Source: Cymodocea nodosa (taxonomy: Eukaryota > Streptophyta > Magnoliopsida > Alismatales > Cymodoceaceae). From it: DNA of 64,000 nt. Below, in pieces: positions 35,101 to 47,293 of the stretch. The number at the start of each line of letters is the position of its first letter. Position 1 is the first letter of the stretch. Both the position numbers and the translations under genes were made by a program. The stretch covers positions 2,108,001 through 2,172,000 of the forward strand of contig JAZBRI010000011.1 in NCBI GenBank assembly GCA_036874045.1. Direction: 5' to 3'. A model generated the notes under the pieces. That model was not told where the DNA came from and made no database searches. It worked only from the letters and a program-made list of their open reading frames with translations.

Positions 35101-36452
35101 TAGATATATCAATTGAACTAAATCAAATCAAGTAGGCTCAGGTTAACACGATTTGACTATTATCGTTAATACGGACTGATTTTTGAATCGTTTCAGGTTA
35201 TCGCATGAGAATAGCCAATATGGTCATGCAAGTTAGCAAGGCTTGAAATGTCTTGTGCCAACACAGGCCGATTCCTTTGAGTCAACCTCTGTGTATAATC
35301 TTGGGTTAGTAATCTTCGTCATTTTATTGGAAAAGAATTCATCTTATAAAAACATTTTCCAAGACTTGAACCCTCAATTTTTGAATTATGTGATTACTTT
35401 TGCAATCACTATGTTATAATCTATTGAATGAAAAATTGGCCTTTTTTTTTTACAATTAATTACCTGTTAAGTTCAACAATTTGTTACTTGACAAATTGTG
35501 AGGTCCTTGTATTTTAGTTCAAATAAATTATTTTTAAACCTTATTTTTAGTCTTTATCTATTTAATTTTATTTAACAAAGTTTTCTAAGTTTTTTAAAAT
35601 ACACTTAAGTTCAACAACGGTCTAAAATATTAGTTGAAGATCTACTAACCATTTTAGTTTCTTTTAAAACAAGTGAATAAGTTTTTAGCATTGATGGAAA
35701 TATTTTAAATGAAAAAATGTAAGTTAAATGTAAATATTTTAGAAGCTTTAATAAACATTAATTTTTAAGAATTCCAAGAATATAATAATTTGATAGATGA
35801 TTTGGCAAATATGAATATTGAAATGGACATGACATGATTGGGCTGTGATCTATGTCTGGTCCATGTCGTTAGATGCAATTTGAGCCAGCATGTCACAGAA
35901 TAATGCCCAGATTTATTTCATATATAAAATAAATTGGTGTTGTATCGACACCGTATGACCTATTAACACCTCTAATTATAAGCATTGATATTTGTAACTT
36001 TTTGAGTTTTAAATATTAAAAAATGCAAAAATGTTATCATTAACAAAGATTTTTAAAGGATTGTATGAGGTTTTTTCTAAGGATATTCAAGTAAAAACAC
36101 ATAATTTCATTTATTATCTTCTTTCAAATAAAGGTGTAAATAGAGTGAATTTAAATATAATAGATTTAGAATGCGGACATGTTTGATAACCAGGGTTTTC
36201 CATTCTACTTGTTTCTCTTCTCAATGAAACTGACTTGACAAAGAACAACGATCCCGAAGCAATTAACTTTAATTAATGTATGGCCTGTTCTTTACTTTTC
36301 TTTCTATTCATCTCAAATTCGACCGAAAAAGATTGGTGTGATTTGTTCATGGATTGTGATTTGAATTTATATCTATTAAACATTTAGATAATCCAAATTC
36401 TTTTTATTAATATTTAGACAACTATTTGAATTTGGTAGATGATATAATATTC
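32168..36452. other. Long intergenic stretch without a recognisable gene
   Basis: The RALF 3' region is T-rich. The remainder is AT-rich with many short homopolymer runs. A 92-codon frame at 33,871-34,149 starts without ATG and has no domain. Text near 35,120-35,300 and 35,820-35,980 has the degraded feel of old transposon DNA but I cannot assign it. Confidence 0.55.
33516..33613. repeat. 28-bp direct repeat, 70-bp offset
   Basis: TGAGCATTAACATTTATTTC plus the next eight bases occurs at 33,516-33,543 and again at 33,586-33,613 without change. It is probably a local duplication with no assigned function. Confidence 0.8.
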
Positions 36453-38035
36453 TGTTAGGACCTATTATATTACTTATGTTGTAATCAGGTATATGTATGA
36501 CTCCCATATATAATCTGTAAACTCTTTAGTGACAAGCAACCCTTTCCTTTCTCTCTTCCACATGGTTCCAGAGCCCACGGGATGACGCTAGGACCACCAA
36601 CGTTGACCTCCGTCTGCGTTTCACCGCATCGACCTCTTATCTACATCTCACCCCTCCCACCCCTCCTATTTTCTTCTTCTCTAGTCAACGCTGATATCAT
36701 CTACATCTTCTGCGACACTCGTGTGGCTTGTGCCACTGCCGACAACTCCAGATTTTTGCCTATTGATGTTGGCAAGGCCCCTTCGACAACAGTAGTCAGT
36801 GCTACTACCTCTCCTCATGTCAACAATTGCTTGATGCAGCTTTAGCTCTCTCTTCTCTATTGTTGGGGTTTGTGGAATATCCTAAATAACAATCCATCTC
36901 ACTCCCTAGGGCATATCCACAACAATGGCAAACTTCAAAGATTCTTAGCTTAGATAAAAATTCTGGTTGTCTAAACTCCAACAACTATGTGTTGTGGTCA
37001 AGTGCTTTTGAGACATTTCTTGCAACACATTTTGGAAGATCATCCAGATGACAAAGCTACCACATATATCAATTGGTTTGCAGAATGACAATGCCATTAT
37101 TTCTTGGATTATAAATAGTATTGAAAAAAAATATTGCTCGTAGGATTTCTGAGATCAAACCTGCAAAATAGGTTTGGGAGACCTTGTGTGTTATCTATGG
37201 TAATGAACAAAATATTGCTCGTGTTTGTGAAATTTATAAGCATCTATTCACTCATTGTCAGGGGAGCGCACAATTCATGACTGTTACAGCACCTTGTGAG
37301 CCTTGACGTAGAGTTTTATCAGCCATTTGTTATTAATATTACCATTATGACGCAATATTAAGTGGAACTTGTTACCATTTTTCCTCCAAGTCTTAATTCC
37401 GAATTGGCTACAAAGATCCCTGGTCACATTTTTGGTGTCAAAGCAGTACCCACACTGCAGTCCACTTTCCCTAGAGTTCTTTGCATCTTGACCACCACTC
37501 CTACCTTTGCTACGGAGAAAGCTACCTTGGTCTCCATAGGTGTCAGATGTGGTGGCCATAATAACAATGTTCAATGTAGTTGACGACATTCTGGTAGACA
37601 AAATCAGGCTCCATGTGTACATTGTGGCTAAAAAAGTCATCCATTTGATCAAGTTGAGAGAAATTTGGTGAACATCCTTTGACTCATATTTCCTCGTCAA
37701 ATGTTGTTTCCACTTCTAAAGTACCTACCTTACAACGAGCAGTTACCATCTCATGATCTAAATATGATGAACTACGAGTCACCCAATCCTCCACTAGTAT
37801 CATTGCCCATGTCGCCAGCTTCCGTATAAATGTCTTATGGTACTTCTCATAGTTCTTAAATTATGATATGATAGATGCTAAAAATCTTTTTCATGCCTTT
37901 CAAAGATGTTTGACATTCATTTTGTTGCTATTGCTGATGGATGAAGTTGTATAATTTTCAATGAAAGTGTTGTTCATACTACCTTGTAATTTTCTTTCGA
38001 CAAAGTTCTTTGTATACTTGAATTTCTAGTTAATT
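36453..38035 (+). mobile_element. Decayed Copia 5' portion with a 110-bp LTR
   Basis: A short LTR (36,453-36,562, TGTTAGGA...TTCCACA) is followed at once by a primer-site relative TGGTTCCAGAGC. Gag-like text follows (LNSNNYVLWSSAFETFLATHF near 36,970), then a zinc-knuckle-like block (near 37,600-37,650) and protease-region text (IADG... near 37,930). No integrase or RT is seen. It is a heavily broken old fossil; several frames in it are shadows. Confidence 0.65.
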
Positions 38036-38039
38036 TTTT

Positions 38040-39344
38040 TTATTAGTGTCATCATGTACACACATTGCTCACACCTTCCAACATAGTAGAAGTAAGAGGG
38101 AGAACTATCATGCATTCCTCTACCCAAAGCGACATAGGAAGGAGATTGACGAAATGAGAAAGGGAGGGAGAAGACCAACATTGATCAACCCCTCGAAGAT
38201 GGTACACGAGAGAAGTAGTAAAATAGAGTCACCACCTTATTTTGAGGATTAATAAGGAAACCAAAGAAGGTCCACAGTAAGGTTCTAGAAAATAGGTAAG
38301 GGTTCTAAGCTACTGGTGGGGAAGGTGTTAGACACCCCAATCAGCCTAGGAAGCCTCAACCTCTCTATAGATAAAAGGGGTGGGCAATTTGGCATCTAGG
38401 ACCTTTCTTTGGATTTTCATGCGTGTAGGGTAGAAATTAGGGCGATCTTCTAGGCCCACACTAGTGATGCAAATCTACATCAACATAGACTAAAAAGAGG
38501 CATTCAGGGTCTTCCTTCTAGATTCTCCATGCACATGGGGTGGAGACCAAGGTGAGCACTTGAGGTAATGCCAGCCCAATCGAATCTGCACCAACGTAGA
38601 TGAAATAAGGCATCCATGGTCTTCCTTCTGGATTTCCGTGCACGTGGGTAGAAATCAAGGATAGCACTTGAGATAACATTGTCTAAACCAAATTTGTACT
38701 AATGTAGATGAAAATTGGCAACCAAATAAGTAAAAAGAAAGGTAGATGGAAGGTAAGTGATGTAGGAAGATTAGCACGGGAATCCTATAAGAGAAAAATC
38801 ATCGAGTGTGTTGAAGGACAGTCAAGTTGAGCATTCGACTAACAATCAAACCAGTAAGATGTTATGATTGCAGCAAAGGATGAAAATAGTTAAACTGAGA
38901 CCGCACGATAGATGGTCGAGTTGAATGAGAACATAGTTTAACCAAAGCCTATGATGGTTCCACAAGAAAAGAAAAAAAAATGGTTTCACTGAACTACGAC
39001 GATGGTCAAATCGAAAACCTATCATAGGCGGTCCAACCAAGGGCAAAACACAGTTAGATTGGGCTCTAAGTGGGCTCAACCAAAAAAGAAAAAGGTTTGA
39101 TAGAAGAGAAGAAGAAAAACAAAAGAAATGGCATAGATAAAATGGGGATAGCTTGATTGACCCTAAGATTGGCTATGCGAAGTCGATGGCTGAGGTGGAG
39201 GAAAGACAAAAGCCACCATTGGGAAATCCTAGATAAAGAGCTATAGATTTAGTGGGTTCGTCAACTCCTTAGACTTGGAAAATAGGGTTGTTGGAGTTGG
39301 ATTCTAGGAGCATCCCTCTCCTTTCCAAATACTTAATACACGAA
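38040..39344. other. Non-coding segment of probable retrotransposon origin
   Basis: The text near 38,300-38,345 (GGTAAGGGTTCTAAGCT ... GGGGAAGGTGTTAGACACCC) resembles the LTR/leader phrase common in Tat/Ogre-type Gypsy elements. Downstream come tandem repeats and a stretch rich in GGTTNAACC(G/A)A-like words (38,790-39,080). No gene is seen; frames here are shadows. Confidence 0.45.
38391..38716. repeat. Three tandem repeats of 108-110 bp
   Basis: Units start at 38,391, 38,499 and 38,609, each opening GGCAT(C/T)... and containing CTTCCTTCTGGATTT- and GTAGATGAAA-like phrases. Divergence between units is moderate, so the array is not new. Confidence 0.8.
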
Positions 39345-40860
39345 TCATTCAGCTTTAAAACACCTAATAGCGAAGAAAGAGACTAAACCTAGATTGATCC
39401 GATGGATATTATTATTATAAGAATTTGATCTAGAAATTAAAGATAAAAAAGGTTGTGAGAATGTAGTAGTAGATCATTTATCAAGATTACAAATAGAAAA
39501 ATCAAACATTGAAATTAAGGATAATTTTTCTGATGAATAATTAATGACTATAAAAACAATGTCTTGGTATGTAGATATAATTAATTACTTAGTTATAGGT
39601 TTAACACCTAAGGATTGGAATAGACAATATAAGAAATTGTTCTTTTCAAGAGTACAATATTACTATTGGGAAGACCCATACTTATTTAAGAAATGTCCTA
39701 ATCTGGTTTTAAGAATGTGTGTTTCAGAAACTGAATGTCAAAACATATTGTCTTTCTGCCATGACTAAGCATGTGGAGGGCATTTTGGTTCAGGGAAAAC
39801 TACTGCCAAAATTCTGCAATGTGGATTTTATTGGCCAACACTATTCAAAGATGCTCATAAATATTGCTTAAGTTGTTTAAAATGTCAACAAATAGGAAAA
39901 ATATCAAAGATGATATGATGCTTCTAAACCCTATTGTTGAGGTTGAAATATTTGATGTGTGGGGAATAGATTTTATAGGTTCATTTCCTATGTCTAATCA
40001 ATTTAATTATATATTGTTGGGGGTGGATTATGTATCTAAATGGATAGAAGCTATTCTTACAAAAACTACTGACAACAAAGTGGTAATACATTTTATAAGA
40101 ACTAATATAATTGCCAAATTTGAAATACCTAAAGCTATTATTAGTGATAGAGGAACTCATTTCTGTAATTGAAGTTTTGAAGCCTTAATGAAGAAATATG
40201 GAGTAAATCACAAAATTGCAACATCATATCATCTGCAAACAAGTGGACAAGTAGAAAGTGCAAACAAACAAATTAAGTTAATCTCAGAAAAAGTAGTAAA
40301 TCCTACTAGAAAAGATTGGGCTAATAGATTAATAAATGCACTTTGGGCTTATAGAATTGCTTATAAGACAAGCCTAGGTATATCACTTTTTAGACTAGTA
40401 TATGGAAAAAGTTGTCATTTACCAGCTGAAATTGAACATAAAACTTATTGGGCATTAAAAACTCTGAACACTAATTTAAATCAAGCTGCTGAAAATAGGA
40501 AAATGCAATTGATTGAATTAGAAAAATTTAGGAATGAAGCTTATTCGAGAACTGTAAAATAAAAAGAGAAAATGAAATTCTAGCATGACAAGAAAATTAT
40601 TCCAAAAACTTTTGAAATAGGACAAGAAGTATATCTTTACATGACTAGACTCCATAACCATCCAGGAAAATTAAGATCTAGATGGGCAAGACCTTATATA
40701 ATTTGAAATATTTATTCCTATAGAGCTATTGAAATTGAAAATCCTAAAAATTAGAATATATTTAAAGTAAATGGTCAAAGACTTAGACCTATTCTAAAGA
40801 TTCCAAAAAGTTCCTTTGGAATTATAGAAGTAAGAGTAGAGGACTACTCGAGCTTTACTT
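39345..40860 (+). mobile_element. Athila-like Gypsy pol end: RNase H tail and integrase (fossil)
   Basis: The RNase H tail ends in IKDKKGCENVVVDHLSRL. The integrase shows the zinc-binding block (ACGGHFGS ... CLSCLKCQ), the catalytic core ([32 protein letters not shown]) and the C-terminal DKKI...F.IGQEVYLY..RL...PGKL..RW block. The same layout in the young element at 53,273-57,199 is similar in sequence, so both are Athila-type Gypsy. Fewer than ten breaks are visible; an old fossil. Confidence 0.85.
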
Positions 40861-41576
40861 AGTAAGAAATTATCTAAGTATAAAAATAAAAAAAAACTTA
40901 TTTAAACATAATCACGGTTCAATCGAAAGAAATTATTAGTTTTACCAAAACATATATAAAAAGAAAAAAATTGTTGTGGTTCAACCGACAAGATCCATCG
41001 TCTAACCGAAACATAAAAACATAAAAAAATCTATATATTATATTAAGTAAAATGTCAGTTTTACTAAAGCATAGTATTAGTTCAACCGGTAGGTAAAAAA
41101 AAAAGTATTTAATTTCGTTTCGACTAAGGAATATAACGATTTAACCAAAATTCTAAAATGTTGAAAGATTAAGAGTTAGACCGGAAATTCTTCGGTCTTG
41201 ACCGAAGTAAAAATTACTATTATAAGTATTTTTATTAGTTATAACTTTACAGGAAGTTTGTTGAGTTACGCTTAACTCAACGAACTTACTCCGTTGAGTC
41301 TAGGATAAGTTAACGAACTTACTCCATTGAGTTATAGTTAACTCAATGGAGTACTGTAGTTAAGTCTATGTCTGTGGACTTAACCGTAACTCCATGGAGA
41401 AGTGAGTGAGAGAGCGAGAGTTTGGGTGGGAAAATGACCCGATTACTAGCCTAAAACTTAGGGTTTCTTTATACTAAAACTTAGGATTTGGGGGCATTAT
41501 TTGCAAAATCATTTAGAACTTAGAACAGTAGAGATCAGAGTGATTCTGTTTCGTTCCATCACACCACAAAGACAAG
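40861..41576 (+). promoter_or_regulatory. Motif-rich leader before accessory ORF B
   Basis: GGTTCAACCGA-type words (40,910-41,200) are followed by a tight cluster of AACTCAACGAAC / CCGTTGAGTT motifs and inverted partners (41,250-41,400) and a TATA-like CTTTATACTAAAA near 41,470. ORF text starts about 100 bases later. The order cluster-TATA-ORF repeats that seen at 3,041-3,300. Confidence 0.4.
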
Positions 41577-43810
41577 ATGATGCCTAACTTCTAGGAGGAA
41601 GTTGACACCACGAGATTTCTCAGAGAATTAGAAGAATGACATACAAGACAAAAGATCAAGAACACGACACGAGAAAAAGAACTAGAAAAGGTAGAATCTA
41701 ACATCTTCTACTAGAGGAAAGTTTTAGTAGATTTAGATATTAGTATACCTTAGATTGTGGAAACAAGGATTAAAGTAGCAACAAAAGTTGTTGTGAATAG
41801 AGAAAGGAAAATCATGCCAAACAACGAGGTTGCCCTAGAATTAATTTGGCGCAAGTCACGACTCTAGTTTACAAGACCTATTGCTGAACATGCTCGGTGG
41901 GAAATCTGGGAGCAACAAAGAAAAGCAGTGGAAGAGCCTGCAGTTGAAGAGTCGGTAGCTGAAAAATCAGTTACTATAGAACAAGCAGGACCTTCAGTTC
42001 CACCAACAGAACCATTATCACAAGTAACATTTGCTTGGCCAAGAACTAAAGAAGAAGACAAGGAGTTTGCTAACTTGGTCAAAATAGCAAAAGACCAAGG
42101 AGATGATGAAGAAATGGCTATGGCCAAGGCACATATTCTGTATGATGCCATAAAGAAAAGGCAGGCTGAAGAAAAGTTGAGGGCCTAGTATAAAATTAAA
42201 GTACAATAGTATCAAGAAGTAGCTAGATCAATGGCTACAAAAGAAATTGAAGTAGGTCCTTCGAGACTAGTAAGTATAGAAAAAGTAAAACAGGAAGAGC
42301 TAGTACCTATGGCTCGAGGGCCTGTAGAGCCTATTTTTGTAGATTTAATCTCAAAGGAGGAAGACCAAGCACAACTATTTAGAAGAAGGAAAGGAAAAGA
42401 GATAGTGCTTGAAATTCAAGTAGAGATTAAACCTGAGCTTAAAATATCAGTAGGGCCTATAGAGCCCATTTTTGTAGATCTGCTATTCAAATATGAGAAG
42501 GAGTAGGAGTAGTAGCAACAAGAGCAAAGAGAAGAAGAAAAAAAGGCTAAAATTAGTTTGCAACCTATACAAATAGAAGAAATTGAAATTAGGGTAGAAG
42601 CTGATATGCCCGTGACTCCATCCCAATCTGCCACAGAATCAGAAAGAATAGTAACAATGTAGATTGGTAGTCAGGAGGAAGAAGAAAGAGAAGAAACTGA
42701 ATAAGAAGTTGAACAAGAACATATGGAACAAGGAGAAAATGACTCAATAGATTCCACTAAAGAGGGAGAGACTCTTCAGCAACTTTTTTGAGAGAATTTA
42801 AGGAAGAAGAGTAGAGAGTTCTGCCAGCTCTCCACCATAGATAGAAAGAGGAGTTGAAATGTAGGAATCTTTGGATCATTTCCAACAAGCTCAAGTTCAG
42901 CAAATTGAGAAAGAAAGTCAAGAACAAACCCCTCTAGAGCAACAAATTCAAATTCCTAACCTAGCTAAAGCAACAGTTCTAAATGAAGTATACTTTTGAA
43001 GTCAAGAAGCATATAATAAATATTAAGAGATTAGGGGTTATGATATTATATATAGTAGACCAGTAAACTAGGATGGCATGAATGACATTAAAGAATTATT
43101 TGAATTCCAAGGTCTACTACAATTTATTTCTCAACAGAGAGGGCATGTTATATATGAAAATTTAGTGTCTTGTTTTTATGAAAACTTGAGAGAGGAAGAA
43201 GGAAATTTAATTTCTAACGTGGAAGAAGTTAATGTACAGATAACACTAGAGCTTCTCCACAACATTTTTGGAGTGAAAAATGAAGGAATAGAAATTCTGG
43301 AGAGCACAACTACAGTCGAGTAGATAAAATAGGAAATAAAGGACTATTTAGCTATCAATCCTAGTGTGCCATTATTAAACAGATTGAAGTATTTAAATGG
43401 TAAAGCACACATGGTAGCTAACATTTTGATTAAAAATGTCTACCAATGACAAGACCATGATATTGAACTAAGTCAGTTTGTTAAATGGGCCACATATGCA
43501 GTTGTGAACAGAATTCAAATTAATTGGTACAAAGTTTTTATCTCCAAGCTGAGAGTAGTAAAGAAGAAATTATATTATGGAGATCTAATTCCATTGCTGA
43601 TGGTGGACAGTATTGACTTCACGAAATAGACATCTAAGAGGATAAAATCTAGAGCCATTTCAGTGAAGGAATACAGAAATTACAATGCTACAGCTGCTAA
43701 GATAGCTGGACCTTCTAGAGACATTATAGGAGCTATTGAACATATAAATCAGTTAGAATAACTACAAAAGCTCGAGAAGGAAGTAGATGAACTTAGGAAG
43801 AAGGACTAAA
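41577..43810 (+). mobile_element. Retrotransposon accessory ORF, copy B (broken)
   Basis: Downstream of Athila-type pol lies a remnant with an acidic, Glu-rich N-terminal half (repeats around GP(V/I)EPIFVDL near 42,310-42,480) and a folded C-terminal half: ELFEFQGLLQFISQQ, SCFYENLREEEGN, NIFGVKNEGIE, NRIQINWYKVFISKL, KKLYYGDLIPLL. These align block for block with copy A at 771-3,040 (LFEFQGLIKFL, FYNNL, VLGLKNEG, NRIQINWFDVF, KLFYGD), though identity is low. The likely family is the same 'putative plant transposon protein' domain. Athila elements do carry a third ORF after pol, often called env-like. Function unknown; broken many times. Confidence 0.6.
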
Positions 43811-44862
43811 TGTATTGTTCATCTACTTATATTGTATTGAAAAATATCTGACTATATGTAAATATAAACTATTTATATAAATGAATGTTTGAATTACAAA
43901 TGTTTCTGAATTTGTGTAATTGTGAATGAATGATATAATTGAGAACTGTATTAAATTGAATATTATATAATTGTTTAAAGATTTGTAGACTATTTAAAAG
44001 ATTTACACTTTTTATTAATGACATGGTTAAATGCATGATGCTTGGTTAATGTCTAAATATATCTGTATACTGAAAAGTAAAATGTAAATTCTACATAATA
44101 GGAAATGAATTGTAAGTTAAATATGCATATAATGTTCAGATTTAAATGAGTTTAAGTTAGAATACTACATTAATGAAATGTATTTAACTTTAATTAAGTT
44201 GACAAAATGCAGAGAAAAAAAAATATAGAAGTTAATATAATAAGTAAGTTTTAGAAAAATTTGCTAAGTGTTAACTCAATGAACTAAGTCCGTTGAGTTA
44301 ACATGAACTCCACGAAGTCAATAATAAAATATAAGGTCACTCCGTTGAGTTATTTGTAACTCAACGAAGTTAGCCCATGGAATTAGCAAATTGGCAATGA
44401 AGTTAGTCTATTGAGTTAGCTGTAACTCAACGAGGTTAGTTTGTTGAGTTAGAAATAGTAACCGAAGCTAGTCCGTTGAGTTAACTATTACTCAACGAGG
44501 TTAGTTCATTGATTAAGCTGAACGGTTATTCTTTTAGCCACGAATGAAACTTCGTGGGTTTAGCGGTTACTAAAATTTGAAATTAGAAGTAGAACATGTA
44601 TCCATAAAATAGGAACCATACTACACGTTACAAGACACGTTTTACAATGAGATTTATTTACCTTATGGACGTGCATTATAAATATAGAATAGAATGTTAT
44701 TTACGAGTTACCAGCACTTGAGAAAAGAAAAGAAAATTCATTGGGGAACTAGAAGGAGAAGCAGCTGATTCAACTTCATCTATCAACAACTAGTTACTGA
44801 AAACAAAGCATCAAACTGGTATGTAATTAATCTTCTACTATTTTACTTTATGTTAAGAGTTT
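43811..44862 (+). mobile_element. LTR-like promoter region between accessory ORF and gag
   Basis: A purine-rich tract (44,200-44,230) is followed by at least eight CCGTTGAGTTA / TAACTCAACGAGG motifs in alternating orientation (44,275-44,520), a TATA box (ATTATAAATATAG, about 44,671-44,683) and a leader before gag. Position after one element body and before the gag of another, with U3-TATA-leader layout, suggests an LTR; matching LTR ends were not found. Confidence 0.4.
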
Positions 44863-46230
44863 ATGAGCACATGGATTCGTTCTCCTAGGACTAAACGATT
44901 AGTAAGAACACCTACACAGGATTATTCAACATAGAGGCGTACTGAAATATTTTCTAAATTAGACTTTAACGAAATCCTTAGGGGTGTAGCTAACCTTTCT
45001 TTAAAAGAGAACGAAGATATGGCTACTCTAGTAGAAAAACCATTAGGAGAAATTCTATATCCTAAATTAGTTGATGAACCTTCATGTATTCGATTGCCAA
45101 ACTTTGAGGGAGATAGGTTTGAACTAAAATCTAATTATATTAGTCAATTGCCACACTTTCATGGATTAGAAAGAGAAGATGCCTATTATTTCCTTAGAGA
45201 ATTTAACGAAGTTTGTCAAATGATGAAAATGTCAAACATGAGTATTGATGCTATTAAACTTAGATATATTCCTTTTGCTTTTAAAGATACAGCTAAGAGA
45301 TGATTATATACTCTGTCGCCTGATTCAATTTCTGCATAGATTGAATTTTACTCTATTTTTTTGGAAAAATATTATCTAATACATCAAATGATTAAAAAGA
45401 AAAAGGAAATATTAATGTGTAGCCAAAAATAGGGAGAATCATTCTAGAAATATTTTGAAAAATTTAAAGATTTACTAACTCAATGTCCACATCATGCAAT
45501 GAGTAAATCACAATTAATAGGTATAATTTATGAAGGCATATATGTTTTAATAAAATCTTTATTAAAATCTATTTATCATAATGGATTTTTAAAACTGTGT
45601 AGTAAAGAAGCACGGACATACTTAGAAAACTTTGCAAAAAGAATTACATAGTGGGAAAACTCAGTTGAAGCTATTACAGATAAAAGAATATTGCCAAGGG
45701 GAATGCATGAAATAGATTCAAGCACTATGCTTGAAGTTAAATTAACTGAATTAACAAAGAAAATAGAAAAGTTATCATTAAATCAAAAGCTAGTAGAAAA
45801 GAATGCAAACATTAATGAGTTAGATATTATTTATACTAGAAATCAGAAAGATAACTTTGGAAATTCTTATAACCCTAATTAGAGAAATCACCCGAACCTA
45901 TCTTAGAGAAATAACAATTTCCAAGGAGGAGAAAATATAAATGACAAAAATATAAGTTATGAAGCATTAATTGAACAAGGATCTAGAATAGAAAAGTTAG
46001 AGAAGATAATTCAACAATTAAACAATCGTCTAGATCATGTATTTGAAAATGTTGCCATTTAAAATCAAAATATGAATAGAAACATACCTCTTAGACAAAA
46101 GGAATCAATAGAAGTTAGACCTACTGGAGGATTGCCAATGCAAGTAATACTAACCTTGTCAATAGAACTGTTAATGAAATTGATACCTCCTATGGGAGGG
46201 AAGCTGAATGAAGCAGCATAACTAAAGTAA
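44863..46230 (+). mobile_element. Athila-type gag region (fossil)
   Basis: It starts near 44,863 and contains the Retrotrans_gag pattern of Athila/Tat elements: FELKSNYISQLPHFHG, EDAYYFLREFNEVC, IKLRYIPFAFKDTAK, then FLEKYY, YFEKFKDLLTQCPHH, YEGIYV, and a C-terminal Asn/Gln-rich part (SYNPN, QNMNRN-like text). Broken in several places. It is followed not by pol but by the F-box-like ORF. Confidence 0.75.
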
Positions 46231-46420
46231 CTATGTATAATATAGTAAGTAGAAAAATATAAAAAGAAAAGAAATGTAAGTTTAATTATAGTTAGTAGTA
46301 TCGTAGAGTTATTACTTAACTCAACGAACTTAGTCCGTTGAGTTATGACCTAACTCCATGAGAGTATGTAAGTAGCTATGTTAATTTTATCTTTGCTTAA
46401 ATTTTTTTTATGTTATACAG
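46231..46420 (+). promoter_or_regulatory. Gag/F-box junction with motif pair and splice-acceptor-like end
   Basis: An inverted pair AACTCAACGAAC / CCGTTGAGTTA (46,318-46,346) is followed by a T-rich run ending in TGTTATACAG (46,411-46,420), which has the form of a plant 3' splice site. F-box-like text starts immediately after the AG. Confidence 0.35.
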
Positions 46421-47293
46421 AATTACAACAGATGGAATTGATGAAATTACACTGTATGCACTAAGGGAAGTACTAAGTAACTTATCAGCTAAAGCTCTGT
46501 GTAGATTGTGTTGTGTCAAAAGAAATTAAAGACTATGTCAAAGAAAAATATTTTCATGGACTACAAGCTGCAAAAATGACTAAGATTAGAGATAGATTTT
46601 TATGAAAGTCATTTAGTCGTAGTTCAATCAGCTATGTATATTTGAATATGGAAGAAACTACTGGAATTCCACCCAATACATTAGAAGGAATAGATCATAT
46701 TATGGGGATAGATAAAGGATTAATTATTTATAGAACCAAACCAAGGTATGTAATTCTGTTATCCGATATTTTGATTAGAAATCCTATCACTAGAGAAGAA
46801 TGGAATATAGGAAGGCCTAATAGATTTGAAATACCAACTGAAAATTGTGGGTCAACTTTAACATTTTTTGATAAAAATTCGATCATTCTTGAAAAATTGT
46901 ATTACTGAAGACCAACTAGAAATTGCAATGAAGATTTATGTTTAAGTTTGTATAATTTTCTAAATAGATTTTGGACTGAAAATACTATGATATATCTAGG
47001 ACAGAAAGCATTAATTAACAATATACATGTGATACTTGATGGATATATATATTTAGTGTCAGATATATTAGTTGCATTTAGATTTGATTTATACATAGTA
47101 AGCATAGACAGTTATGATGATGACTTTATAGAAATATTGCCTATACCTAGTGATATAGCTAAACCACCATTTGCAGAATATGATAAAATTCAATTAGGAA
47201 TGTGGTATAATGATATGATGATCCTACTTTATGTCTAATAAGATGGTGGGATGAATTGATGAAATTTCAAATATGGATTATGAAAGACCTAAA
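46421..47293 (+). mobile_element. F-box/FBA-like cargo ORF, copy A (broken)
   Basis: Close relative of the ORF at 62,976-64,000. A block at the start, ALREVLSNLSAKALCRLCCV, resembles the F-box helix pattern (L..I...L..K.L.R...V). The next part has features of an F-box-associated beta-propeller: GLIIYRTKPRY ... LIRNPITREEWNIGRP, VYNFLNR-like, and MKFQIWIMKD. F-box proteins normally recruit substrates to SCF ubiquitin ligases. The copy is broken, and its right end is cut off where a Sirevirus LTR is inserted at 47,294. Between Athila-type gag and this ORF no pol is present. Confidence 0.5.

Noticed and set aside
32168-36452. tRNA, snoRNA or other RNA gene in the host island
   Set aside because: I saw no tRNA A/B box pair with clover-leaf pairing and no recognisable small-RNA signature by eye; a covariance-model scan would be needed to exclude them.
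36582-36845. Possible host gene starting MTLGPPTLTSVC
   Set aside because: It starts right after a Copia primer-binding site and runs into Copia gag text, so it is part of a retrotransposon remnant.
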